Program-made: the position numbers and the translations under genes
In this document: positions 24,522-32,180 of the stretch, piece after piece
How positions within the stretch are numbered: position 1 is the first letter of the stretch
Layout of the letters: each line of letters opens with the position of its first letter
The notes under the pieces: model-generated
What the model was told of the DNA's origin: nothing
The model's database searches: none
The model's input: the letters and a program-made list of their open reading frames with translations, nothing else
Source: Neglectibacter sp. X58
GTDB taxonomy: Bacteria; Bacillota; Clostridia; Oscillospirales; Acutalibacteraceae
Length of the DNA stretch: 64,000 nt
Assembly: GCF_009936035.1 (NCBI RefSeq)
Contig: NZ_QWEO01000001.1
Span: 62,001 to 126,000, forward strand
Direction of reading: 5' to 3'

Positions 24522-25188
24522 GATTTTAAGAAAGCTGCTGGGGCTTTTGCGGGAGGCGGGCCTGGAGGCGGACTTCCGGGAAAGCTACAGCCCTGGAAAC
24601 GGGCGGCTGCCCCAAAGGCCGGTGGCTGTGGGGCAGGTGGGCAGCGAGGGGGCGGCAGAGGGGAAATGGAGCGCCCGGCTGGATTTCCAGGTATACCTGC
24701 CGAGGAAAGAGCCGCTGGAAACAGGGGAAGCCCTTCTTGCCGCCATTGGGGAGACGGCGGAGGCACATTTTTCTTCCCTCTCCGGCATAAAGCGGGAAGG
24801 CTTCGGGCCGGACAAGGAGGCAGGGCTGCTGTGCGCCAGATGCTTTCTGGAATTTGCCGGGGAAAGGGAAGGGGGCGGCGCCTGCCAGGTTTTGATTGGA
24901 GGCGTGGCGCGGCCTGTTTCCGGCTGGGAGATTTCCGTAAGCTTTGGGAAGCCCCTGACGGCGGTGGGGGAAAACGAGCCTTTTGCCCTGCTGGGCGGGG
25001 CTGTTTACCGGGTAAAGCTTCTGGGGCTTGACACAAAAGGGCTGGAGCGCCTTGCGGGCTTTACGGCAGAGCTTCCGGAGGACATCTTTACCCGGTGCCG
25101 CTGGGAAAGCCTGGAGGAAACAGGGCGGCAAGGGGTGTTCCTGTCTGGCCAGCGGGAAGAAAGGGGGCGGGCCGGTGGAGGCGCTTGA
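24508..25188 (+). CDS. Phage tail-completion protein with an extra C-terminal domain
   Basis: 226 residues. The first about 125 look like tail terminator proteins: a helical start, then ARLDFQVYLPRKEPLETGEALLAAIGE and a strand pair ending CFLEFAGERE. The second part (VLIGGVARPVSGWEISVSFG, FALLGGAVYRVKLLGL) is reminiscent of tail-tube or tube-related beta sheets. If so, one protein combines two usually separate parts. AGGGAGGCAGAGG precedes the ATG. Domain calls are tentative. Confidence 0.45.
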   Translation: MTAYEILRKLLGLLREAGLEADFRESYSPGNGRLPQRPVAVGQVGSEGAAEGKWSARLDFQVYLPRKEPLETGEALLAAIGETAEAHFSSLSGIKREGFGPDKEAGLLCARCFLEFAGEREGGGACQVLIGGVARPVSGWEISVSFGKPLTAVGENEPFALLGGAVYRVKLLGLDTKGLERLAGFTAELPEDIFTRCRWESLEETGRQGVFLSGQREERGRAGGGA

Positions 25189-25252
25189 GCGGGCGGAGGA
25201 ACTTTCCCGGGAACTGGAGCGGGACAGCAGGCGGTATCCCGGCTCCCTGTAA
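25175..25252 (+). CDS. Possible 25-residue helical ORF
   Basis: A GTG-started frame with AAAGGGGG eight bases upstream. It encodes a charged, amphipathic peptide beginning VEALERAEELSRELERDSRR and overlaps the end of the previous gene. It is either a tiny phage gene or a chance frame; there is no independent support. Confidence 0.3.
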   Translation: MEALERAEELSRELERDSRRYPGSL

Positions 25253-25287
25253 AGGGGCGCGGGGACGTGTAAAGGGGGAGTGTGGGA

Positions 25288-25803
25288 ATGCATTTGATGA
25301 CCATGGGCTTTAAGGGGATCACCTGGGGGGTGAACCCCACAGCCCTGCGGCTGGAATGGGCGCGGAGCCTGCGGGAGACGGTGCTGCCCTTTGCAGGCAG
25401 CAGGCTGGAGGATTTGGGCAGGAAAAAGCGAAGGGTGCTGGGGGAAGGGTATTTTACAGGGGATGACAGCATGGCCCGGTGGCAGGCCCTGGGCGCGGCC
25501 TTTGCGGAGGGAGGGCCGGGGTATTTGCAGCTTCCCGGGCAGGATCCCTTCCTGGCAGTGCTGGAGGAGCTGAAGCTTTTAGGAGAGCCGGGAGAGGGCG
25601 CGGTGCATTACAGCTTTGTGTTCGTGGAGGCAAAGGGCCATCAGGACGGCGGAAGCGGGCAGGTATACCGGGCCGGGGCGGGAGAGAGCCTGTGGGACTA
25701 TGCCTGGCGCTGGCAAAGGCCTGTGGAGGAGGTGCGCTGGGCTAACCCTCATATCCGGGACATTGCCTGTTTGGAGCAGGGGGAAAGGGTGGTGCGGCCA
25801 TGA
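25288..25803 (+). CDS. gpN/DNA-circularisation-like tail protein fused to a LysM domain
   Basis: 171 residues. The first about 115 match the N-terminal pattern of Mu gpN/DNA-circularisation tail proteins: GFKGITWGVNP, GRKKRRVLGEGYFTGDDSM, GGPGYLQLPGQDPF and HYSFVFVEAKG. The end (QVYRAGAGESLWDYAWRWQ, EEVRWANPHIRD, LEQGERVVRP) is a LysM-like glycan-binding module. ATG 25288 has GGGGGAG about ten bases upstream. The stop overlaps the next start. In tailed phages a tape-measure gene would precede it; none is here. Confidence 0.7.
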   Translation: MHLMTMGFKGITWGVNPTALRLEWARSLRETVLPFAGSRLEDLGRKKRRVLGEGYFTGDDSMARWQALGAAFAEGGPGYLQLPGQDPFLAVLEELKLLGEPGEGAVHYSFVFVEAKGHQDGGSGQVYRAGAGESLWDYAWRWQRPVEEVRWANPHIRDIACLEQGERVVRP

Positions 25804-26699
25804 TTTGCTGGGGCACAGGCAAAGACGGCTCTCAAATGCTTTTGGGGAAGCCCAGGGAGATGGTGCTTTCCTTTGACCGGGAGGCCCCGGCAGACGGCCT
25901 GAAAGCGGTTTTTCCGGCAGAGGAGATGTGGGAGGCCCTTTCCCGGGTGGAAGTGATTGCAGGAGGGCATGTAGTGTTCAGGGGCGTTGTGGACGAGCAG
26001 AACACAAAAATTGGCCCGGAGGGCCTTTGGGTGGAACTGGTGTGCCGCAGCATGGAGGCCCTGCTGCTGGATAACGAAGCCTGTCCCCAAACAGTGCAAA
26101 GCCCTTCCCTGCAGCTTTTAGAGACAAAGCTTCTGGGGCCTTTAGGCTTTCAGAAGGTGGATGGCCCCCAGGGGGCCGTGCCCGGCGGACTGGAGATTGA
26201 GAAGGGGGCAAGCTGCTGGCAGGTGCTGGCGGATTTTTGCGGCAGGCATTTCGGCGCCGTTCCCTATGTGGACGGGGAGGGGGTGCTCCGCTGCGGTGGC
26301 GGGGAGAAGGAGGAGGTATCCATAGAGGAGGTGCTGCGGGCGGAAATTTCCCAAAAGCCCTGCAAGGAGGTTTCGGAAATTTGGCAGCAGAGCTTCCGGG
26401 GCACCTATGACACCCCCTACCGGGACAGGGAGGCGGTTTCCCTGCGCCGGCGGTATGTAAGCAGCCAGAGCGGCGGGGATCCGAAGAAAATGCTGAAAGA
26501 GGCAAAGAAGGAGAGTTGGAGCGCCGCTGTGGAATGCGGGGGCGCGGTGTGGCCCCTGCGGGGGAAAACCGTTTCTGTTTCCCTGCCGGGGCTTGGAAGG
26601 CTTTCAGGCTGCGGCATTAAAAGCGGCAGGTGCTTTTTGGACAGCCAGGGGCTGCGCACCCGGCTGGTGCTGGAAAAGGGGGAGAGCACATGTGGCTGA
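25800..26699 (+). CDS. Baseplate hub protein (gp27/gpD/XkdQ-like)
   Basis: 299 residues resembling phage late-control/hub proteins: a beta-rich N-terminal barrel (REMVLSFDREAPADGLKAVF, GGHVVFRGVVDEQ, VELVCRSMEALLLDNEA), a middle helical insertion (SCWQVLADFCGRHFGAVPYVD) and a second barrel ending SGCGIKSGRCFLDSQGL. A hub forms the core of contractile-tail baseplates and carries the spike. ATGA overlaps with genes on both sides. Confidence 0.7.
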   Translation: MICWGTGKDGSQMLLGKPREMVLSFDREAPADGLKAVFPAEEMWEALSRVEVIAGGHVVFRGVVDEQNTKIGPEGLWVELVCRSMEALLLDNEACPQTVQSPSLQLLETKLLGPLGFQKVDGPQGAVPGGLEIEKGASCWQVLADFCGRHFGAVPYVDGEGVLRCGGGEKEEVSIEEVLRAEISQKPCKEVSEIWQQSFRGTYDTPYRDREAVSLRRRYVSSQSGGDPKKMLKEAKKESWSAAVECGGAVWPLRGKTVSVSLPGLGRLSGCGIKSGRCFLDSQGLRTRLVLEKGESTCG

Positions 26700-27019
26700 C
26701 GGCACAACTGAAGAAGGCCGGGGGCCTGCGGCTGGGACGGGGCCTGGTGCAGGCCGGGGAGGGCTTCCGGGTGCAGGGGGAAAGGGAGTTTTCCGCCCCG
26801 GAGCAGGTGGCCCCTTACGGGGTGTCCAGCCGGGCCGCCGGGGGGAAGGAGGCTGTGATGGTAGATGGGCTTTGCGCCGGGGTGCTGTCTGGCAGCGACA
26901 GCCGCCTGCAGGCCGGGGAGGTGCGGCTGTATTCTGCCGGAGGTGCGGAGATCCTTTTGAAAAACAACGGGGACGTGGTGATAAACGGACAGGTTTTCCC
27001 GAAGTACCTGGAGGGCTGA
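26690..27019 (+). CDS. Baseplate spike protein (gp45/gpV-like)
   Basis: 109 residues. VRLYSAGGAEILLKNNGDVVING is typical of the short beta-repeat of Mu gp45/P2 gpV spikes, whose trimer forms the membrane-piercing tip. Starts at ATG 26690, overlapping the hub gene by ten bases; GGGGGAG precedes it. No histidine-iron tip motif (HxH) is visible. Confidence 0.65.
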   Translation: MWLTAQLKKAGGLRLGRGLVQAGEGFRVQGEREFSAPEQVAPYGVSSRAAGGKEAVMVDGLCAGVLSGSDSRLQAGEVRLYSAGGAEILLKNNGDVVINGQVFPKYLEG

Positions 27020-27030
27020 AAGAGGCGTTT

Positions 27031-27378
27031 ATGGCGGATTTATGTGTGAAGGAGGGCGTCCACCTGCTGGGGCCTACGGGCCTGCCCCGGCGTGCGGAGG
27101 GCCTGGAGGAGCTTTTGCAGAACGCGGGAATGCGCATTGCCCTGCGCCGGGGGGAATTCCCCTATGGGCGGGAGCTGGGCAGCGGCTTCTGGCAGTGGGA
27201 TTCCTCAGAGGAACATGCCCTGGAGCGGGCGGCGGCCCTGGCAAACGAGGGGCTTTTGGACATGCCGGGCGTGCGGGCAGTGGGCGCTAGGGAAGTGGAA
27301 GCAGGCGTGGCTTTTCAGATTGACACGCCGCTGGGAAAGGGGGAAGTGGTAGTTTGGAGAGCTTCGCGGGAATCCTGA
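27031..27378 (+). CDS. Baseplate wedge protein, gp25/XkdS-like
   Basis: 115 residues with features of the GPW/gp25 family: GLEELLQNAGMRIALRRGEFPYGRELG, LERAAALANEGLLDMPGVRAVGAREV and a final strand LGKGEVVVW. In contractile tails this protein joins wedge to hub and starts sheath assembly. ATG 27031 follows AAGAGGCG. The end overlaps the next gene's start. No sheath gene is present here. Confidence 0.65.
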   Translation: MADLCVKEGVHLLGPTGLPRRAEGLEELLQNAGMRIALRRGEFPYGRELGSGFWQWDSSEEHALERAAALANEGLLDMPGVRAVGAREVEAGVAFQIDTPLGKGEVVVWRASRES

Positions 27379-28418
27379 AGCGGATGGAGGAAGCATACCG
27401 GGAGGAAAGCGGCTGCCCGGTGGAGGCAGTTTCAGATATCGGCCTGCGGCTGCGGGTGCTGGCAGGGGAGCTTTACAGGATACAGGAAACGGCACAGTGG
27501 CTGAAGCGCCAGATTTTTCCCCAGACGGCAGAGGGAGATGAACTGGAACTGCATGGCAGCCAGCGGGGCATTGCCCGGAAGGAGGCTGTCCGGGCTGTGG
27601 GGGAGATTACCTTTACCCGGTATATCCCCATTTCCTTTGATTTGCCGGTGCCCAAGGGCACTGTGTGCGCGGCCCCTGGGGAGGAGGCTGTGGAGTATGA
27701 AACCACGGCGGACGTTGTGCTTCTGGCAGGGGAGGTTTCGGTGACGGCCCCGGCCCGGGCGGTGGAGCCGGGAGAAAAGGGCAACGCGGCGGAAAGCGCT
27801 GTGAACACCCTGGTGACCCCGGTGGAAGGGATTCAGTATGCCTCCAACCGGGTTCCCTTTACAGGGGGCGCGGACCGGGAGGGGGACGAAGCCTACCGGG
27901 AGCGGGTGGCAAAAGCCTACGAGCGGCCGGTGATTTTGGGCAATGCAGCCTACTATGAGGAGATTGCCAGAAGCGTGCCAGGGATTACCTCCGCCCAGGC
28001 AGTGGCGGACGGGGAGAACCCGGGCACAGTGAAAATCTATCTGTGGGGGGAGGGGGCGGCCCCAGGGGAGGAAACCCTGGCGGCAGCCTTGGAAATCCTC
28101 AACAGCAAAAAGGCCCTGGGCGCCGCCTTGGCAGTGCAGGCGGCTGTGGAAAAGAAAATTAACCTCTTTTTAAAGGTAGCCCTGCCGGAGGGGGTGGAGT
28201 TTCCCCCTGCAAAGGCGGCCATTGAAAAGGCGCTGCGGGCGTGGATGGCAAAGCGGCAGGTGGGGGATCCGGTGCAGCCCGCGGACGTGGTGCGCCTGGG
28301 GCTGGAGGCTGTGCCCTGTGCGGTGCGCATGGAAATGACCGCCAGCATGATGGGCTGCGCCGCCACGCCGGGGGTGATTCCCGTTCCCGGCACCATGACA
28401 GCGGGGCAGATAACATGA
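27354..28418 (+). CDS. Baseplate J-like protein (gp47/XkdT)
   Basis: 354 residues. The family pattern is clear: an N-terminal helix, QRGIARKEAVRAVGEITF, a beta-rich middle (VPKGTVCAAPGEEAVEYET, SVTAPARAVEPGEKGNAAE), TGGADREGDEAYRERV, YYEEIARSVPGITSAQAV and a C-terminal assembly domain ending in a proline-rich strand. The wedge component for a contractile-type baseplate. TTG start at 27354 with GGGGGAAG upstream; 25-base overlap with the previous gene. Confidence 0.8.
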   Translation: MESFAGILKRMEEAYREESGCPVEAVSDIGLRLRVLAGELYRIQETAQWLKRQIFPQTAEGDELELHGSQRGIARKEAVRAVGEITFTRYIPISFDLPVPKGTVCAAPGEEAVEYETTADVVLLAGEVSVTAPARAVEPGEKGNAAESAVNTLVTPVEGIQYASNRVPFTGGADREGDEAYRERVAKAYERPVILGNAAYYEEIARSVPGITSAQAVADGENPGTVKIYLWGEGAAPGEETLAAALEILNSKKALGAALAVQAAVEKKINLFLKVALPEGVEFPPAKAAIEKALRAWMAKRQVGDPVQPADVVRLGLEAVPCAVRMEMTASMMGCAATPGVIPVPGTMTAGQIT

Positions 28419-28524
28419 AAAACAGGAGAGAAAGGAGGGGCGCCGGGCGCGGGGCGGGGAGGCTTTATCCCGCCCTATGGGCCTGCTGCGCCCTATGGCG
28501 GCGGATATGAAGGCTGGGGAGAAC

Positions 28525-28968
28525 ATGAAAAAGCTGTTGGCTCGAAGCGGGGTGTATAAGCTTACCGGAGACACGCCCCTGGAGTGGGAGCTGGCGGCAT
28601 ATGACGCGGGGTTTTCCCTGCTGGAGGAGGCGCTGTCCCGGACAGAAGCGGGCATCTTTGCCGATACGGCCCCGCAGGAGTGGCTGGACGAATGGGAAAC
28701 CCGGTATTTCCCTCAGCCGGTGCAGGCGGATCTTACAACCCGCCGGGAGATGCTGAAGGAACGGCTCCTTCCCCGGAAAGGCCCTGTTACCCTTTCGGAC
28801 ATGCCCGGCTTGCTGCTGGCGGCGGGCATCCGGGGCACAGCGGCAGAGGAAGAGGGCAGGGTGGTGATAACCCCCATAGAATACCTGGCGCCAAAGGCCC
28901 AGGCGGAAAGGGTGCTGGGGCAGCTTATGCCCCTGCATGTGGCCTGGAGCATAGCGGGGGCCCAATAG
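28525..28968 (+). CDS. Phage tail protein, DUF2313/gp48 (YmfQ)-like
   Basis: 147 residues containing LEWELAAYDAGFSLLEEAL, EEWETRYFPQPV-like sequence and RREMLKERLLPRKGPVTLSDMPGLLLAAG, as in YmfQ/gp48 baseplate proteins encoded after gpJ. I prefer ATG 28525, which has GGGGAG five bases upstream; ATGs at 28477 and 28507 are in frame. Last phage-like gene; no tail fibre, holin, endolysin or integrase follows. Confidence 0.65.
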   Translation: MKKLLARSGVYKLTGDTPLEWELAAYDAGFSLLEEALSRTEAGIFADTAPQEWLDEWETRYFPQPVQADLTTRREMLKERLLPRKGPVTLSDMPGLLLAAGIRGTAAEEEGRVVITPIEYLAPKAQAERVLGQLMPLHVAWSIAGAQ

Positions 28969-29026
28969 CATACCTGCCGGTAAAGGGGCATATAATCGCT
29001 ATAGCCCCAAAAAGGGAGGGATGGCT

Positions 29027-29323
29027 GTGAACTGTAGGATAGGCGAACTGCGCAACAAAGAGGTGGTGAACGTGAAGGACGGCGGCAGGCTGGGCTTTGT
29101 AAGCGATGTGGAGCTGGATACGGCTGCCGCCACCCTGACCGCTGTGGTGGTGTATGGCAGGCTGCGGCTGTTCGGGCTTCTGGGGAGGGAGCCGGATTTT
29201 GTCATTCCCTGGAAGGACATTGAACTGATAGGGGACGATACCGTACTGGTAAACTGGAAGCAGCCGGAGGGGCCTAAGCAGTCGGGAACCCTGCAGCGCA
29301 TATGGGAAAAGCTGGGGATGTAG
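29027..29323 (+). CDS. YlmC/YmxH family PRC-barrel sporulation protein
   Basis: 98 residues: CRIGELRNKEVVNVKDGGRLGFVSD at the N-terminus and a second PRC-like half with DFVIPWKDIELIGDDTVLV. The family occurs in spore formers and is linked to sporulation; its molecular role is unclear. GGGAGGG abuts ATG 29021, so GTG 29027 is the better-spaced start. It lies 58 bases after the phage-like genes on the same strand and ends at a strong terminator. Confidence 0.8.
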   Translation: MNCRIGELRNKEVVNVKDGGRLGFVSDVELDTAAATLTAVVVYGRLRLFGLLGREPDFVIPWKDIELIGDDTVLVNWKQPEGPKQSGTLQRIWEKLGM

Positions 29324-29346
29324 GGCAGGCCGCGAAAATGCGAAAA

Positions 29347-29391
29347 GGGGGAAGCTTCCGGCACAGCCGGGGGCTTCCCCCTGCGTTTTTT
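29347..29391. terminator. Terminator after ylmC, shared with cimA
   Basis: GGGGGAAGC pairs with GCTTCCCCC around a CCGG-containing tip, followed by TGCGTTTTTT on the plus strand and CCCCCTTTT on the minus strand. It lies between convergent genes. Confidence 0.85.
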
Positions 29392-29400
29392 CAGAGCTGT

Positions 29401-30987
29401 TTATGTTCCGGCAGGCGCCCGCTGCCCTGCCTTTAAAAGCAGGTATTCCATAGAATCCTCCAAAGCCTTCCAGCTTGCGGCCACCACGTCCCCGGAAACC
29501 CCTACGGTGGTAAAGCTTTCCCCGCTGTGGACAGAGGAGGTGATGAGCACGCGCACCCCGGCGGCAGTGGCGCTGTTGCTGTCCAATACGCGCACCTTAT
29601 AGTCGGTAAGCTTCACATCTGCCAGCACAGGGTAAAAGACCTCCAACGCCTTGCGCAAGGCCCTGTCCAAGGCGTTTACAGGGCCGTTGCCCTCTGCCGC
29701 CATCAGTTGGATTTCCTCCCCTACGCGCACCTTCACTGTGGCGCTGGCCCCGGCCTTGCCGGAGCCGTAATCGCTGTAAATGTGGTAATATAAAAGCTCG
29801 AAGAAGGGAGGGAAGGGCTTTAGGCGCTTGCGCACCAGCAGTTCGAAGGAGGCGTCGGCCCCTTCAAACTGGTATCCCCCAGCCTCCAGATCCTTCAAAT
29901 CTGCCAGCACCTGCCGGGCCGACTGGGCGTCCAGGGATATATCCGGGAAAGCCCGGCGGATTTTTTCCAGCATAACAGCCCTGCCGCTGATTTCTGAGGC
30001 GGGAAACCGCCGGGCGTTTCCCACCAGGTAAGGGTCGATGTGCTCGAAGGAGCGGGGGGTTTTCAAAACCCCATCGGCGTGCATTCCAGCCTTGTGGGAG
30101 AAGGCGTCCGCCCCCACATAGGGCAGGCCATGGGGCAGCTCCCAGTTGGCAATGGCGGCCAGCGCCCGGGCGGTGGAGGAGAGAAGCTTGATTTTTTCCT
30201 GGGGAATGCAGGTGAAGCCCAGCTTGCACTGCAAGTCGCCAATAACCGCGGAGAGATTCGCGTTGCCGCAGCGCTCCCCAAAGCCCAGGAGGGTGCCCTG
30301 CACCTGGCTGGCCCCAGAGCGCACAGCGGCAACGCTGTTGGCGGTGGCCATGCCGCAGTCCTCGTGGAAGTGCACGCCGATGGGCAGGGAAAACCGGGCG
30401 CGCACCTGCTCCATGGCGGCCTTCACTTCCTCCGGGAAAGCGCCGCCGTTTGTGTCGCACAGGCATAGAAGATCCGCGCCGCCCCGGGCCGCCGCTTCCA
30501 GCGCCTCCAGGGCAAAGGCGGGGTCGTCCTTCCAGCCGTCAAAAAAGTGCTCCGCGTCAAAGATAACTTCCCGGCCCTGGGACTTTAAAAAGCGGCAGCT
30601 TTCCTCTATCATGGCAAAGTTTTCCTCTGGCGTGGTTTCCAGCACCCAGTCCACATGGAACCTCCAGGCCTTGCCGAACAGGGTGCAGCAGGGGGTTTGG
30701 GCCTTTAAGAGGGCCTTGAGGTTTTCGTCCTCCTCCGGCCGCAGGCCCTTGCGGCGGGTGCTGCCAAAGGCGGAAAGCCGGGCGTGCTCCAGCTTCATGG
30801 CCCCGGCCCGCTTGAAAAATTCCTCGTCCTTAGGGTTGGAGCCGGGGTTCCCCGCCTCAATGTAGGCCACCCCCAGGGCGTCCAGCAGCCGGGCGGCCCC
30901 CAGCTTGTCTTCTACGGAAAAGGCTATGCCATGGCCCTGGGCGCCGTCCCGCAGGGTGGAATCAAATATAGAAACTGTGCTTTTCAT
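29401..30987 (-). CDS. cimA: Citramalate synthase
   Basis: Condenses pyruvate and acetyl-CoA to (R)-citramalate, the threonine-independent route to 2-oxobutyrate and isoleucine. 528 residues: an HMGL-like TIM barrel (IFDSTLRDGAQGHGI, IEAGNPGSNPKD, CDTNGGAFPEEV, HFHEDCGMATANSVA, GFGERCGNANLS, SHKAGMHADGV) and a C-terminal LeuA-type allosteric domain (after about 390). The IEAGNPG and GAQGHG variants and length fit CimA rather than isopropylmalate synthase. GGAAAGGAAGG precedes the ATG. Single gene, convergent with ylmC. Confidence 0.92.
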   Translation of the reverse strand: MKSTVSIFDSTLRDGAQGHGIAFSVEDKLGAARLLDALGVAYIEAGNPGSNPKDEEFFKRAGAMKLEHARLSAFGSTRRKGLRPEEDENLKALLKAQTPCCTLFGKAWRFHVDWVLETTPEENFAMIEESCRFLKSQGREVIFDAEHFFDGWKDDPAFALEALEAAARGGADLLCLCDTNGGAFPEEVKAAMEQVRARFSLPIGVHFHEDCGMATANSVAAVRSGASQVQGTLLGFGERCGNANLSAVIGDLQCKLGFTCIPQEKIKLLSSTARALAAIANWELPHGLPYVGADAFSHKAGMHADGVLKTPRSFEHIDPYLVGNARRFPASEISGRAVMLEKIRRAFPDISLDAQSARQVLADLKDLEAGGYQFEGADASFELLVRKRLKPFPPFFELLYYHIYSDYGSGKAGASATVKVRVGEEIQLMAAEGNGPVNALDRALRKALEVFYPVLADVKLTDYKVRVLDSNSATAAGVRVLITSSVHSGESFTTVGVSGDVVAASWKALEDSMEYLLLKAGQRAPAGT

Positions 30988-31053
30988 GTGCCCGCCTTCC
31001 TTTCCGGCCTGCGTCCGGGTGAAAAAAAATCATCCTGCAAAAGGGCGAATGTC

Positions 31054-31081
31054 TTGCATAAGCAGGTTTTTCTGTTATAAT
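31054..31081 (+). promoter_or_regulatory. Promoter of the small Cys-rich protein gene
   Basis: TTGCAT (31054-31059) and TATAAT (31076-31081) are 16 bases apart, about 60 bases before the ATG at 31144. Confidence 0.6.
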
Positions 31082-31143
31082 ATTATAGTAAATATGGGGG
31101 AATACCTATAATGCGGCTAACGGTAGCTTGGGGGGATGGGAGC

Positions 31144-31374
31144 ATGCTGTTTCATAAAAAACGGAAAAACACCCTGTTTGGCGGGGACATCCCGCCGGAC
31201 TGCGCCTACTGCCGCCACAACAGCGGCAGGCAGGGCCAGGTGCTGTGCGCCCTGCGCTGCACCATGACAGACGGCAAATGCAGGCAGTATGCCTACGATC
31301 CTCTTCTCCGGGAGCCGCGCCCGGCCCCCAGCCTGCAGACGGAACAGTTTTCCGAGGAGGACTTTAAGCTTTAA
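31144..31374 (+). CDS. Small cysteine-rich conserved Clostridia protein
   Basis: 76 residues: a basic start (MLFHKKRKNTLFGGDIPPDC), cysteines in CAYCRHN and CALRC, another Cys in GKCRQYAYDPLLREPRP, and the ending FSEEDFKL. The spacing suggests a small metal-binding knuckle. I recognise it as a common uncharacterised Clostridia family ending YDPLKR...FSxEDFxL. GGGAG lies before the ATG. Its stop codon bases overlap those of trmB (TTAA shared). Confidence 0.75.
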   Translation: MLFHKKRKNTLFGGDIPPDCAYCRHNSGRQGQVLCALRCTMTDGKCRQYAYDPLLREPRPAPSLQTEQFSEEDFKL

Positions 31375-32024
31375 CCCACCAGCCGCGCCCGCAGGGCTTT
31401 TGTGGGAATGCCCTGGGCTGTGAACATGATTTCATGCTCGGTTATAACGTTTTCCACGCCCTCAGCGGCGTGGAGATCCTTTGTGTCGAAAAACACCTGA
31501 AAGCCCGCCTCGGCAAAATACCGTTTGGTGGCAAGGTATAAGTCGTCGTTGTCGGTTTTAAACCAGATTTCCCCTCCTGGCGCCAGCAGCTCTTTGTAGG
31601 ATGCAAGCTGGCGGGTGTGGGTAAGCCGGCGCTTATGGTGCCGGGCGGCGGGCCAGGGGTTGCAGAAATTGATATAGAGCCTGTCTGCCTTTTCCTCCGG
31701 GGAGAAAAGCTCCGGCAGGCGCTCAATGTTATAGCTGCAAAGGAGGATGTTATCAGGCTGTTCCTCCCCATAAATGCTTTGGATGTTCCGCCTGCCCACG
31801 CCCAGGATGTCCAGGCTGATGTCGATGCCGATGAAGTTTATGTCCCGGCTTCTATGGGCGATGTCCCCCAGGAAAACGCACTTGCCGCAGCCCAAATCCA
31901 GGTGCAGGGGCCGGGCTTCTGAGAAGGCCCGCTGCCAGCCGCCTCTTTGGGCCTTGGGATCCGGAAGGAAATACGGGCAGGCCGTAAGCTCCGGGCGTGC
32001 CCAGTCTTTTTTTCTGATACGCAT
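31371..32024 (-). CDS. trmB: tRNA (guanine-N7-)-methyltransferase
   Basis: SAM-dependent enzyme making m7G46 in tRNA. 217 residues with LDLGCGKCVFLGDIA (SAM loop), FIGIDISLDI, INFCNPWPAARHHKRRL (the family's NFxDPWPKxRHxKRR motif) and GGEIWFKTDNDDLY. The Asp of the usual DPWP reads Asn here, a common variant. The ribosome site is weak (AAGGGGG about 14 bases upstream). Convergent with the Cys-rich protein gene. Confidence 0.93.
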   Translation of the reverse strand: MRIRKKDWARPELTACPYFLPDPKAQRGGWQRAFSEARPLHLDLGCGKCVFLGDIAHRSRDINFIGIDISLDILGVGRRNIQSIYGEEQPDNILLCSYNIERLPELFSPEEKADRLYINFCNPWPAARHHKRRLTHTRQLASYKELLAPGGEIWFKTDNDDLYLATKRYFAEAGFQVFFDTKDLHAAEGVENVITEHEIMFTAQGIPTKALRARLVG

Positions 32025-32180
32025 CTTTTAAGAAATCCCCCTTACTCATTTTACAGGACGCAGCCCGCGGATATGACTGCCTTTTGGAGTATTATAGCCT
32101 GAAGGCCCGGGAAAAGCAAGCCCCGGGAAGGGGCGGGCGCTTTTGAAGAACAACATGCCGGTTTTGGCGGAAAGGAATTT

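Noticed and set aside
28415-28510. 31-residue Arg-rich frame overlapping the end of the baseplate J gene as ATGA
   Set aside because: The ATGA overlap is suggestive, but the peptide (KNRRERRGAGRGAGR...) is of the kind produced by chance in G-rich sequence and has no known counterpart in phages.
29527-30865. Plus-strand open frames opposite cimA
   Set aside because: cimA on the minus strand is unmistakable; the plus-strand frames lack motifs and ribosome sites.
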